Source: Peribacillus alkalitolerans
GTDB lineage: Bacteria > Bacillota > Bacilli > Bacillales > DSM-1321
DNA: 64,000 nucleotides
Direction of reading: 5' to 3'
Assembly: GCF_010882125.1 (NCBI RefSeq)
Contig: NZ_JAAGVZ010000003.1
Location: forward strand, 186,001-250,000
This document shows, piece after piece, positions 50,758 through 59,631 of the stretch. The stretch's first letter is position 1. Each line of letters opens with the position of its first letter. Below the pieces are notes generated by a model that did no database searches, was not told where the DNA came from, and saw only the letters and a program-made list of their open reading frames with translations. The position numbers and the translations under genes are program-made.

Positions 50758-53094
50758 TTATTCTGTAACAGTTACTTCAATTGGTTCTGCCACTACATTC
50801 CATTCTTTACCTAACATCGTAAATGTGTGTTTTACGAAAACTTGTGCTGTTCCTGGCGCTAATGCTTCAATCGTGTTTCCATTTACGCGGACAACCCCAG
50901 AATCTTCAATGGTGTAAAGCTCGGACTCAATGTTTTCTTTTTTATCAATCCGATAATCAACAAATCCTTTTGCTTGTATTGTCGAGGTTTTTCCTACATA
51001 CAAGTTAACCTTCTTAATTGGTGTTTCAAGATTAATAGGTGAGTGAGTTAACCATTGCGTGTAGTCTGTAATTGGTCCAATTATCCCTTCTTGCAATTTA
51101 TCGCTGAAAGATTCCTCATCTCTAAAGGTCCAATGCATATTCAGCATTCCACGCTGACGCATAAAGGTGTTAAATTCTTGATAAACACTGCCATAGTTAG
51201 CATTTAGTGTGACGTTTTGGCTTGTACCATAATCTAGCATTTTTTGAGCATTTTTCAATTTTCCAGCTTCTGATCCAGGTACACCTGCTGAGAATAGGTA
51301 CCCTACAGGAATTTCAGGTTTCAGCTTGTTCATCTTAGTCATGCTACCTAAATTAAAACTTTGTAAGACCACTTGATCGACCATATTTTCTTCTTCAATT
51401 TCTTTAATCACTTGCTCCTCGATTCCAGTGTCTTTTAACTCAACAAGCAAAACAATATCTTTTCCTTTAAATTCCTGTAAAAACTCCTTGAAGGTTGGCA
51501 CTTTTTCTCCCTTGAATTCTGGACCAAATTTTATCCCTGCATCTAAAGCGCGAATCTGATCAAGTGTTAAATCACGTACTCGGCCTGTTCCATCTGTGGT
51601 ACGATTCACTGTATCATCGTGCATAATAACGAGGTGAGAATCCTTCGTTATTTTTAAGTCTGTTTCAATCATATCTGCACCGAGATCATAAGCTAACTTA
51701 TAGCCCACTATTGTATTTTCCGGAGCCATCGAAGGTACTCCACGGTGAGCTGCAACAATAGGTCTTTGTATAATCGTGTTTTCTGGGTATTCGTTAAGTG
51801 CTTTTGCTGAATACTCTGGCGTATTTGAAATAATACCGTCTACACCAAGGTGAATCATTTCATGGGCAGAATTCTCAGAATCAGCGCCTATACTCCAAAC
51901 AGAAATTGTTCGACTATGTAAATAATGAACAATTTCTTGGGTTAAAATTTTTTGAGGAATAATGGCTACTTTTCCATTATGTTTATGAATGTCTTGAGCA
52001 AACTTCTCTAATTCGTTTTTATTTAGAGAATTCTTATTATATAATATTCCGCCTCGTGCAGTTGGATAGTTCGTTCTTAATTCTTTCAGAATAGAAGGAT
52101 TGCTTGAGATAAAATGCACATCATTGGTTTGCGTTTCTTTTAATTCTGTACTAATTGCTTCTTCAAGACCATCTTCTTCAACTTCCAGGATTGGAATTCT
52201 TTTATTTTTGATAGACTTTAATACTTCACTTAGCAATTTATTGTTTGTAATTAACTGCCCATCTTGATTCATTTGAACAGGGAGCACGACAGAAGAAACT
52301 TGTGCTGTTGTATCCATGACTGAACTGTCAGCTATTAATGTCGGTGGATTGATGATTTTTGTTTCAGGTTCAGCTGGAATGAAAGCGCCACCGTTCTCAA
52401 TTGGAGGAAGTGCTTCAGATGTTGTCGTTACTTTCACATTATCAAATTGGACATTTACACCGTTTGCTTGGAAACCAACATCCCCGTTCATCCACTGATT
52501 GGCCAGATCAGTATCAATAACCAATTTTCCATTTATAAACTGCTGAACACGATTTTTATTAGCTACAACTTTAATTTTGTAGGTCTTATTGAATTCAAAT
52601 TTTTCAGGATAAAAATTTGTCTCAGGAACAACCCATTGATTATTCGTGTTCCTAATGGCGAACTCCAGTCCATTCAAAGCCGTTGTTCCCCTGCGGATAG
52701 CAAACTGATAATAAGGGTAGTTTTCAGACTGGATACGATACATTAATGAAGCCCAACGTGTATCCTCAATTGCTGACAAAAATGTCATTTCAGCTTCAAA
52801 CACATAATCCCCAGATTCAGTTCCAAGGGGTATAATGACTCTAGATGGACTTGAAGACGAAGGAGAAGAGAGTAGAAGTTTGCCATCCTTTGCTACTGCA
52901 TTTCCTTGGATTAATTTCCACCCTGCTGGAAGTTGCCCATTGGTTATTTCGTCAAAATTTTCGTTTACCAGCACATTCCCCAATTGATTGGCAAATGCCG
53001 TTGTTTCCATGTTGATAAATGAAGGGATTGTACTAAAAACAAGAGTAGATGCCACCAAAACTTTTGCTACAGATTTCTTTCCAGATTTTTTCAC
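50758..53094 (-). CDS. Large secreted glycerophosphodiester phosphodiesterase
   Basis: A 778-residue secreted protein. The signal peptide ends near residue 36 (TTAFANQ). A LamG/DUF1080-like beta-sandwich (about 40-225) comes next. A degenerate GDPD-like half domain (about 280-430; FISSNPSILKELRTNYPTAR, then GVDGIISNTPE) precedes a complete GDPD domain (about 445-695). The active residues are in VAAHRGVPSMAPENT, MIETDLKITKD and VIMHDDTVNRTTDGTGRV. A C-terminal Ig-like domain closes it. It would release glycerol-3-phosphate from glycerophosphodiesters or teichoic-acid-derived material outside the cell. GGAGGAAC precedes the ATG. Confidence 0.93.
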   Translation of the reverse strand: MKKSGKKSVAKVLVASTLVFSTIPSFINMETTAFANQLGNVLVNENFDEITNGQLPAGWKLIQGNAVAKDGKLLLSSPSSSSPSRVIIPLGTESGDYVFEAEMTFLSAIEDTRWASLMYRIQSENYPYYQFAIRRGTTALNGLEFAIRNTNNQWVVPETNFYPEKFEFNKTYKIKVVANKNRVQQFINGKLVIDTDLANQWMNGDVGFQANGVNVQFDNVKVTTTSEALPPIENGGAFIPAEPETKIINPPTLIADSSVMDTTAQVSSVVLPVQMNQDGQLITNNKLLSEVLKSIKNKRIPILEVEEDGLEEAISTELKETQTNDVHFISSNPSILKELRTNYPTARGGILYNKNSLNKNELEKFAQDIHKHNGKVAIIPQKILTQEIVHYLHSRTISVWSIGADSENSAHEMIHLGVDGIISNTPEYSAKALNEYPENTIIQRPIVAAHRGVPSMAPENTIVGYKLAYDLGADMIETDLKITKDSHLVIMHDDTVNRTTDGTGRVRDLTLDQIRALDAGIKFGPEFKGEKVPTFKEFLQEFKGKDIVLLVELKDTGIEEQVIKEIEEENMVDQVVLQSFNLGSMTKMNKLKPEIPVGYLFSAGVPGSEAGKLKNAQKMLDYGTSQNVTLNANYGSVYQEFNTFMRQRGMLNMHWTFRDEESFSDKLQEGIIGPITDYTQWLTHSPINLETPIKKVNLYVGKTSTIQAKGFVDYRIDKKENIESELYTIEDSGVVRVNGNTIEALAPGTAQVFVKHTFTMLGKEWNVVAEPIEVTVTE

Positions 53095-54106
53095 GTACTG
53101 TTCCTCCTACAAAATAAGTTTAAAAAACAGTAATAAATTCTATATCTAAAAAAATTTTATCAGAATAGAGAAATTTTGAATGTTAAGAGTTTTTTGTAGG
53201 AGAAAAGATTTATTCAATGATATATAATGCCTAAAAACAATAGATTTACAGGGTGGTTTTGCATTTTATTACAGTCAAATAAAGTCTATAGTTATAGTTC
53301 TATATATTCATGGACTTCAAATAATTACCGTTTCTTAACATTTCCTTAATAAAATTCGACAAAAAAATTACAATTTCTGATTCGGTGAATGTGCCAAGAT
53401 ACATGAAGTTTCGGTTCATCCTCTGTCAGCCAATACTGTAAGCGTAAATTCTCACTCCTTTTCATCGAGCTTATAACACTTTTATCCTTACTAAAACAAT
53501 TGCTATCCGACTAAGACAGGTCCCTTCAAAACAGTACTCTGTCATTTGGCTCTTCGATATAATCCTTAAATTTCTGAAGGAATTGTCTAACTTTTATCTG
53601 AGTAATGTGACCTTTCTCAAATTAGGTTAGAAACGTTTCGCACCACAATCTGGTCCTATTTTAAAAAAACGTCCTTCTTAGATAAGAAAGGCGCCCGATT
53701 GATGAGCAAAGATCAACCAGGACTCTTTCACTAAACTGCCCTTTTTGTTCAATAAGTAAAAAAGCCACCTAAACGGCAGCTCCTGATTTTAAACTAACGT
53801 CCCCTTTATTGTAAGTACATCTTTTCACATTTAATCTAAATCAAACTCAACTTAAAACATGTAAGTTTAGCTTATCAAATACGTTTCATGAAGTCCTTCT
53901 TCGTTGGGAACATGAAACTGGACATATTTTAAAGAATCCAGTTGCAACAATATATTATGTCTTCTAGTTTGAATACCCTCTTTTTAACTTTAGTAATGAA
54001 AATAAGCCAAAACTATGCAACTCTGTATAAAAAGCTGCATAATATCGGCTCTAAGGATTTTATACGTTATAGAAGATTAGTTTTTCGTTACATTAACAGA
54101 GCCTTT
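53095..54106. other. 1-kb gap with repeat copies and relics
   Basis: A 39-codon minus-strand frame near 53368-53490 (MKRSENLRLQYWLTEDEPKL, then HVSWHIHRI) looks coding by composition but lacks a proper ribosome site, so it may be the end of a lost gene. AAAACGTCC/GCGCCCG-type dispersed-repeat material occupies about 53660-53850. Nothing else is recognised. Confidence 0.45.
53725..53850. repeat. Dispersed GCTGCC-hairpin repeat, copy
   Basis: Contains CTTTCACTAAACTGCCCTTT, AAAAAAGCCACCTAAACGGC, AACTAACGTCCCCTTTATTG and TAAGTACATCTTTTCACA. The order of these blocks is the same in the copies at 56300 and 57675. Confidence 0.65.
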
Positions 54107-55354
54107 CTAATTAAAAATTATAGGAAATGTAAATGTAACGAAAGCTGCCCAAAGTCCGTAGACCGGCAAATACTTAGTAACGGCATCTTGGATAGTTGAA
54201 GGTCCGGATTTGTTTTGTAGAAAACGCATATAGGAGAGCATAATCCAAATTAGATTTGCCCAGATAAGTATGTTTACTCCTAAAACAGCAATTCTATTAG
54301 GCGTAATCCCATAAGAAGAAAGTCTGAACACGATGGCTGACAAAGCCACACTGTCAATAATAAGCGCAAGAACAATTAAGGCAAAATTTATATAATCTGA
54401 AATGTTCTTTTTCTCGTCTGAGTCGCTCTCGGTAATGGAAAATATGGTAACGGCCAATACACCAAGGAGTATTCCGTTGAAGGCTATCAGGAAATTGCGG
54501 TCCAAGAATGGATTTTTTCCGACCCATATAACCGTTATAAGATAGACCAACAATGTGACCAGGACAAGAGGACTAAAAATTTTAGCTATATATGGTGTAA
54601 TATTCTTAGCAAGTTTAAGATTCATTGATACCAGGTATGCAGCCACAATAGCGAGAGCGGCAGCACCAAATAAAACGACATTACTAAAATAGAAGTCTTC
54701 TATATCCAAGCCAATAAATCTAAATAACTGCATGGTTAATGCTGCTAGTACCATTCCGCTAACTGCCATGCTGGCGTAGAGAATACAATATTCCAAATTA
54801 AATTTAATATAGGCTAATCTTGTACTGCCTTTTGAATATTCATTTCCTGTAAATGCAAGCCCTACCAATACCCATAAGAATATGGGAAGGTGTAAATAAG
54901 CAAGAATAATACTGTCTTTATAATTTAATGGCAGCATATTAAGATAAAACCCGGAAATTAGGAACAATGCTGCAAGGGAATAAATAACACTTTTTTTCGG
55001 AGTATTATTGTAAACAAAATAGGCAGCAATAAAGGGAATTATACCAAAAGCCAGGTTAATTGGAGCAATTGCTTCCTGTTCGACAAAATGGAAAATGATC
55101 CTGGTGCTTATCCCAGCCAGAATGGCTAAAATGCTCATGAATAGGAAACCTTTTTGAAGGAAGGAAGATTTTTCTGTATTTGCCGTCTCCTTGAAATACA
55201 ATCTTTCATACCAAACGCCAAGAACCTGAGAATCAGGATTTTGTTCCCATGCGTGTGAGAATGACTTTTTAAACGCTTTCGGGTCTTTTCTATACATTCT
55301 CTCCAACTCAAGAGGGTTTGCAATATTTTCAATAATCAAATTGTTAATGTCCAT
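54107..55354 (-). CDS. Large multi-pass membrane protein, unknown
   Basis: A protein of about 415 residues. A soluble N-terminal region (about 1-65; MDINNLIIENIANPLELERM, then HAWEQNPDSQVLGVWYERL) precedes eleven or twelve hydrophobic segments. There are no catalytic motifs. ATG 55354 follows GGGGAGG at seven bases, while the open frame to 55399 is non-coding. It is the third gene of a unit with an HTH regulator and a DUF2975-like membrane protein, spaced about 48 bases from the HTH gene, so it may be a target or partner of that regulator. Confidence 0.85.
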   Translation of the reverse strand: MDINNLIIENIANPLELERMYRKDPKAFKKSFSHAWEQNPDSQVLGVWYERLYFKETANTEKSSFLQKGFLFMSILAILAGISTRIIFHFVEQEAIAPINLAFGIIPFIAAYFVYNNTPKKSVIYSLAALFLISGFYLNMLPLNYKDSIILAYLHLPIFLWVLVGLAFTGNEYSKGSTRLAYIKFNLEYCILYASMAVSGMVLAALTMQLFRFIGLDIEDFYFSNVVLFGAAALAIVAAYLVSMNLKLAKNITPYIAKIFSPLVLVTLLVYLITVIWVGKNPFLDRNFLIAFNGILLGVLAVTIFSITESDSDEKKNISDYINFALIVLALIIDSVALSAIVFRLSSYGITPNRIAVLGVNILIWANLIWIMLSYMRFLQNKSGPSTIQDAVTKYLPVYGLWAAFVTFTFPIIFN

Positions 55355-55402
55355 AGTTATACCTCCCCTAATAATTGTTATATTAAGTTTCCTCCACAAT
55401 GT

Positions 55403-55618
55403 TTAACTGTCTTCGTCACTTTTGTATTCTAAAATATCTCCAGGCTGACATTCTAAAGCCTTACAAATTGCCTCTAAAGTGGATAATCGAATCGCTTTTG
55501 CCTTTCCATTTTTCAATATAGAAAGGTTCGCCATGGTTATTCCAACCTTCTCCGAAAGTTCTGTTACGCTCATTTTCCTTTTTGCTAACATCACATCAAT
55601 ATTGATTATAATTGCCAT
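55403..55618 (-). CDS. yozG: Xre-type HTH regulator (YozG-like)
   Basis: A 71-residue single HTH protein. The helix-turn-helix is RKMSVTELSEKVGITMANLS (about 14-33), followed by IRLSTLEAICKALECQPGDI. This HTH_26 type is nearly always found next to DUF2975 membrane proteins, as here (yoaS-yozG in B. subtilis). It lies 11 bases after the DUF2975-like gene, with GAGGTGAA as ribosome site. It probably controls its own operon. Confidence 0.92.
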   Translation of the reverse strand: MAIIINIDVMLAKRKMSVTELSEKVGITMANLSILKNGKAKAIRLSTLEAICKALECQPGDILEYKSDEDS

Positions 55619-55629
55619 TGTTATTCACC

Positions 55630-56112
55630 TCAGACCGTTAAATCATTTTCTGATTTGATATTTATTGCTTCTTGTAAAAGTTTTTGGAGAACAGCCGCAA
55701 AGACTGCGATAACCATCGAAGCAAAAGGAACAACCAATCCGACAAAGATAACTCCTGGTGCATCGTCTACTTCCGCAAAGATATAGAAGAGCGGCCAAAC
55801 TAGCACATGCAAAATACTGATTATGATGGCACAGTATTTGATTTTCTTTAAAGCTTTTACAGATAAATCGGAGAAAGCTTTATTTTTGTCAATATAGCGT
55901 AAGAGTTTGAAAGCCTGATACAAAGCAAAGGAAAAAGGTATCGCCGATGCATCAAAAGCGGTGAAAACGAGATATTTTATAAAAGCAAACTTTGGAAGCA
56001 ATTTTGCTGCAAGATTCGCCATCTCAGGCACCAAAAAGATGCACAGAGCAAGAACTGGGACTCCTAAAAGAATAACAGCTATTTTTAAAAACAATGTTGT
56101 TACTTTTTCCAT
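55630..56112 (-). CDS. yoaS: DUF2975-family membrane protein (YoaS-like)
   Basis: A 160-residue protein with four membrane helices in the DUF2975 arrangement. VTTLFLKIAVILLGVPVLAL is the first helix, and LYQAFKLLRYIDKNKAFSDL is the conserved cytoplasmic segment between helices 2 and 3. Its role is unknown, and it is probably a partner of the adjacent HTH protein. ATG 56112 follows GAGGTG. A GTG three codons upstream overlaps the ribosome site. Confidence 0.9.
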   Translation of the reverse strand: MEKVTTLFLKIAVILLGVPVLALCIFLVPEMANLAAKLLPKFAFIKYLVFTAFDASAIPFSFALYQAFKLLRYIDKNKAFSDLSVKALKKIKYCAIIISILHVLVWPLFYIFAEVDDAPGVIFVGLVVPFASMVIAVFAAVLQKLLQEAINIKSENDLTV

Positions 56113-56227
56113 AAAAAGCACCTCACTTATTTATTCTGATTTTGATTTTAATATATACTTTATCGTTTTACAATAAATTTTTATTAATTTGAATAATATT
56201 TTTGTTGTAGTTTTTTGTTTTAAGCAA

Positions 56228-56400
56228 AAATAAAAAGCATTCCTTATTCAAAGAAATGCTCTATAACTTTAAACCATTAAATTTATTACTTGTATAGCTA
56301 ACATGCCCCTTTAGCTGAAAAAAAAGCTGCCAAAATTACAGCTCTGATCTTCAACCAACGCCCCCGTTACTTTAAGTACATTTTTTCACAATCTTATTCA
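56228..56400. repeat. Dispersed repeat copy and hairpin
   Basis: A GCATT/AATGC hairpin with A/T tails (about 56236-56262) precedes a clear repeat copy (56300-56400). The copy has CATGCCCCTTTAGCTG, AAAAGCTGCCAAAATTACAG and CAACGCCCCCGTTACTTTAA, then GTACATTTTTTCACAATC. Confidence 0.65.
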
Positions 56401-56508
56401 CTCTGTTGATAAATAATCAGTAAAAGCAACTTTTACAAAAATGGAAAGTTTTTTTTTTTTAGGGTATCTTGGTTATGATAACAGAATAATAACAGGAGGG
56501 CTGTGGAC

Positions 56509-57150
56509 ATGCTGAAAAAAAAGATGAAAATCGAGGTTATTCAAAAAGTATTAGACAATTGGAGGGGGTTCTTTTTACCTTACCAAATGGCATTACATGA
56601 ATTAGAAAGTGATTTCAAGGTTATTGACTTAGAATGGAAAACACAATATGGCTATTCTCCTATTGAACATATGAAAACACGTATGAAAAAATTAAGTTCT
56701 TTGGTGGAGAAAATACAAAGAAAAGAAATTCCTTTAACACAAGAAGCGGTGAGGAATGAAATAAGAGATATTTTGGGAGTTAGAATTGTCACAAGTTTTA
56801 TTGATGACGTATATATGTTGAAGGAGCATATCGAGCAACGTGAAGACATTCGAATGATACGCGTAAAGGATTATATTCAGGACCCGAAAATGAGCGGATA
56901 TAAAAGTTTGCACCTGATTGTAGAAACCCAAGTCATCCTATCCAACGAAATAATATGGGTTCCTGCAGAAATACAAATTCGTACGTCCGCTATGGATTTT
57001 TGGGCATCCACCGAGCATAAACTAAACTATAAATATCAAGGCGAGACTATACCAGAGGATGCTCAAAAGCAGCTAATTGAGCTTGCCAAAGCTTCTTCCT
57101 TAATGGATAAAGAAATGTCAAGATTAAGAACAAAATTACTAGCCAATTAA
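56509..57150 (+). CDS. ywaC: Small alarmone synthetase (YwaC/RelP type)
   Basis: A stand-alone (p)ppGpp synthetase of about 213 residues that transfers pyrophosphate from ATP to GDP or GTP. Synthetase-domain motifs are IRDILGVRIVTSFIDDVY, KMSGYKSLHLIVETQV and AEIQIRTSAMDFWASTEHKL. No hydrolase, TGS or ACT domain is present. Features such as IEHMKTRMK, VKDYIQDPK and WAS-x-EHK fit SAS2 (YwaC/RelP) better than SAS1 (YjbM/RelQ). ATG 56509 follows AGGAGG at nine bases. It is monocistronic. In B. subtilis this gene responds to cell-wall stress. Confidence 0.93.
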   Translation: MLKKKMKIEVIQKVLDNWRGFFLPYQMALHELESDFKVIDLEWKTQYGYSPIEHMKTRMKKLSSLVEKIQRKEIPLTQEAVRNEIRDILGVRIVTSFIDDVYMLKEHIEQREDIRMIRVKDYIQDPKMSGYKSLHLIVETQVILSNEIIWVPAEIQIRTSAMDFWASTEHKLNYKYQGETIPEDAQKQLIELAKASSLMDKEMSRLRTKLLAN

Positions 57151-57217
57151 GCAAACAATCGTGACACCTTTCTCATTTACAACCTTAAGTCAATCTGACA
57201 AATAAAAACACTTAGTC

Positions 57218-57360
57218 TTAGAATCTAAGGGTTTCATCCTTGTTCCGTCCAAAACGATCCAGTGAATGAATGTAAAGAACATCCCCTTTCCGGATCATTC
57301 GTTTTACCAATTGATATCGTTCTCGTTCAAAATTTTTCCCACTTTGTTTATCCATACTTT
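57218..57360 (-). pseudogene. Serine recombinase (resolvase) fragment
   Basis: The minus strand encodes SMDKQSGKNFERERYQLVKR, then MIRKGDVLYIHSLDRFGRNK and a stop soon after. This corresponds to residues about 40-85 of Tn552-type resolvases (DKxSGKxFxRPxYQxLK...LDRFGRNK). The catalytic serine region and the C-terminal DNA-binding part are missing. Confidence 0.85.
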
Positions 57361-57509
57361 AACGGACGTTAAAAGTAGGTGATTTTATAAAAAAATGCGC
57401 CGTTCGCAAAAATGTACTTTTACGAACGACAGGAACAACACTATACCTCCCATATCGGAAATTTTATACTCTAAGAGAATTCCAACCTAAAAAGTCGATC
57501 TCCTCTACG

Positions 57510-57625
57510 TGAACTGACCCCATAAAGTTAGACAGGTTATTTCGTTAGGCAGCCCGTTGGGCATGAGCTCGGTATTGTACCGGGCTCATACCTTTTAATT
57601 TACCTTTCTCATATGTCACAGTTTT
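57510..57625 (-). mobile_element. IS3-family (IS150-like) element end, relic
   Basis: The inverted-repeat end TGAACTGACCCCATAAAGTT lies at 57510-57529. The minus strand encodes the last residues of an OrfB transposase (YEKGKLKGMSPVQYRAHAQR, then AA and stop at 57545). The rest of the transposase is deleted, so the element is dead. Confidence 0.85.
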
Positions 57626-57674
57626 TGTTTAAAAATAGGGAGCAAGACAAAAAAAGTATGATTATATAAAGAAT

Positions 57675-57765
57675 CATACTTTTAAAAGGCCACCAATTGG
57701 CGGCCTTCTTATGGCGCTAACGCCCCCGTTTGTTTAAGTGTAATCTTTCACAAACAATTGAATAA
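57675..57765. repeat. Dispersed repeat copy
   Basis: AGGCCACCAATTGGCGGCCT hairpin, then GCGCTAACGCCCCCGTTTGT and AAGTGTAATCTTTCACA. Same block order as at 53725 and 56300. Confidence 0.65.
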
Positions 57766-57862
57766 CGCTCCTGACAAAGTATTTTAATTATCCCATTTCT
57801 CAACCACAACAACATTCTATTCAATAACAGTTAGTTAGGGTTCATCATCCATGAAACTTAGC

Positions 57863-58540
57863 TTAAATCATTTCTTTCTTTTGTTCATCTTCCATTCTTT
57901 TTACCCATTCTGGTGGATGTTGGTCTTGATTCTCATAATATACTTCAACGGCATCCTTTTCCTCCAACTGGGCTAAGATATCATGAATATCATTTTGATT
58001 CCCAAAAATATTTCCAAATCCCTGGTTAACCTTTTTATGGCTTTTAAAGTCTGTTGGGAAATTATTACCAAAATTCACTGCCGAAGCATCTTCAATGGTA
58101 CCAATATTAATGTCACGAATTGTAAAATTTGAAGACAGTGTTTTTTCAGTCTTATTTGTTTCTTGATTATTAATTAACCTGTATGGGACACTCCTACCGT
58201 CAATTCTAACTGATATTTCTGATTCCTCATATTCATTATTGATTGCCCGATAGTTTTGACTCACAGAAGTAGTTTTTTTATTTTTCTTTCCTTCAGATTG
58301 AATTGAATTCCTATGAGGAGGAAAAATGTTGCCAATATTTAGAATTCCACTAAGTTCCTTAACATCAATATTTTCTAAATGATATGAAAGTTCATCCAAG
58401 TTCAGTGTTTGAACGTTCTTTATCTCTAAATGGATGGGATTTGGTGCTGTCCTTTTTGATAATTCATTAAAATTCCTCTCTAAATTTGCAAGTCTACTTT
58501 CAATGTTTTGGAGTAGATTGATGAGCATATTTTTATCCAT
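57863..58540 (-). CDS. GerPC-like protein fused to a GerPA/PF-like C-terminal module
   Basis: A 225-residue protein. Its N-terminal coiled coil (about 1-28; LLQNIESRLANLERNFNELS) is followed by IHLEIKNVQTLNLDELSYHL and ELSGILNIGNIFPP, which resembles the GerPC core (KxEYKFDQLKxExLxGTLNIG). A linker (about 80-115) leads to a second part containing IRDINIGTIEDASAVNFGNN and KVNQGFGNIFGNQNDIHD. This repeats the signature of the four small neighbours (I-x-x-I-x-x-AS-x-V-x-x-G, K-x-N-x-GFG-x-x-x-G-x-x-N). GerP proteins let germinants cross the spore coat. The fusion is unusual. The start follows AGGAATG. Confidence 0.75.
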   Translation of the reverse strand: MDKNMLINLLQNIESRLANLERNFNELSKRTAPNPIHLEIKNVQTLNLDELSYHLENIDVKELSGILNIGNIFPPHRNSIQSEGKKNKKTTSVSQNYRAINNEYEESEISVRIDGRSVPYRLINNQETNKTEKTLSSNFTIRDINIGTIEDASAVNFGNNFPTDFKSHKKVNQGFGNIFGNQNDIHDILAQLEEKDAVEVYYENQDQHPPEWVKRMEDEQKKEMI

Positions 58541-58646
58541 ACAGTATCATTCCTAATTAAATTTATCACTTAAAGCCCATCTGCCACATATGATGATTAG
58601 TATTAGATTAATTACATTTATGCTTCAAATTTAAAAGGGAGGAATT

Positions 58647-58883
58647 ATGAAAGTAGATCTTAGTTCTCCGCAGATCTTTTTTGATGATATCACGATAATT
58701 AGAGTTGAAGATAATGCAGGGGTTTTTATTGGTAGAAACCATCAATTTAACTGGAAAACCACTATTAGTAGTAGTAATTCCGGTTTCGGTACAGTTTCGG
58801 GAAACGATAATCAAATCTGCAATAATAAACACTTCATTGTTCGGGAAGAAGATTTAGTGGATCTCCACGATAAGGAGCATTAA
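58647..58883 (+). CDS. GerPA/PF-like small protein (paralogue 1, plus strand)
   Basis: A 78-residue protein: IFFDDITIIRVEDNAGVFIG, RNHQFNWKTTISSSNSGFGT and VSGNDNQICNN, then an acidic tail. It shares the S/N-AG-x-F-x-G-x-N-x-Q-x-x-W...NSGFG-x-x-x-G-x-N pattern with the three minus-strand paralogues. GGGAGG lies six bases before the ATG. It is on the opposite strand to the other members and convergent to the 58922 gene, so it has its own promoter. Confidence 0.75.
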   Translation: MKVDLSSPQIFFDDITIIRVEDNAGVFIGRNHQFNWKTTISSSNSGFGTVSGNDNQICNNKHFIVREEDLVDLHDKEH

Positions 58884-58921
58884 TCCAATTTAATACAAAC
58901 AGTTTTTTCCTGTACTTTTAT

Positions 58922-59116
58922 TCAAGTATTCTTCCTAGCGCCTCTAACAATAGTGGTATTATTTAAAATTTTATTAGAATCACCCATTACTCTCCCGAAA
59001 CCGTCAGAATTTTGACATTTATTATTCCATTTATATTGGATATTAACTCCATAAAATAAACCTGAACTGTTTTGAATCTTATTAACTTTTATTGAATGAT
59101 ATTGAATATTGACCAT
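58922..59116 (-). CDS. GerPA/PF-like small protein (paralogue 2)
   Basis: A 64-residue protein, MVNIQYHSIKVNKIQNSSGL, then FYGVNIQYKWNNKCQNSDGF and GRVMGDSNKILNN. It is the shortest member and lacks the acidic NDxDxxD tail of the others, ending instead in a basic RGARKNT. GAGGTG precedes the ATG. It may form a unit with the GerPC-like gene downstream, although 380 bases separate them. Confidence 0.72.
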   Translation of the reverse strand: MVNIQYHSIKVNKIQNSSGLFYGVNIQYKWNNKCQNSDGFGRVMGDSNKILNNTTIVRGARKNT

Positions 59117-59266
59117 AGATTAACACCTCACAGATGGGGACACATTTCATGTATAAGTTCTATTGTATGATTATTATGACGATAATTATTAAAGTATTCT
59201 CCATTACCATTTAACGTAAAGTTTATTTAACGATAAGGATTTTGGACTCGAAAATATCCTAGAAAA

Positions 59267-59294
59267 AAACCATCTTTTTTTTAAAGATGGTTTT
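59267..59294 (-). terminator. Terminator of the 59874-59358 gene pair
   Basis: AAAACCATCTTT/AAAGATGGTTTT forms a long stem, with T residues on both strands. Confidence 0.85.
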
Positions 59295-59357
59295 ACCATT
59301 TAACGATATTATCTATTCAAATGCCAAAAAGATATTTAAATAATCGATAGGCCTTAC

Positions 59358-59615
59358 TTAACTTTGTGTCAACGGTTGATTTTGATATTGATAATTCATA
59401 TGTGAGGAAAAATCCGCATCATTAACATCATTATCGTTAATCACATTTGCAATATGACGGGCTATATTATTATAACCAGTTATTTCACCTAATCCTAAAT
59501 TACTTTTCTTATTCAATTGCCAATTTAATTGCGAATTGGTCCCAGTGAAAACACCAGAATTCGATGCAATGCTGGAAATATTGATATTTGTAAATTTGAT
59601 GATTAAATTTTCCAT
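59358..59615 (-). CDS. GerPA/PF-like small protein (paralogue 3)
   Basis: An 85-residue protein: FTNINISSIASNSGVFTGTN, SQLNWQLNKKSNLGLGEITG and then YNNIARHIANVINDNDVNDA. The INDNDVND tail resembles the D-x-D-x-x-D end of GerPA/GerPF. It follows the next paralogue by 17 bases with AGGATGG as ribosome site, so the two are co-transcribed. Confidence 0.78.
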   Translation of the reverse strand: MENLIIKFTNINISSIASNSGVFTGTNSQLNWQLNKKSNLGLGEITGYNNIARHIANVINDNDVNDADFSSHMNYQYQNQPLTQS

Positions 59616-59631
59616 TTATATTCCATCCTAT

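Noticed and set aside
53942-54199. 85-codon plus-strand frame overlapping the end of the large membrane gene
   Set aside because: No ribosome site, and its second half is antisense to clear coding sequence.
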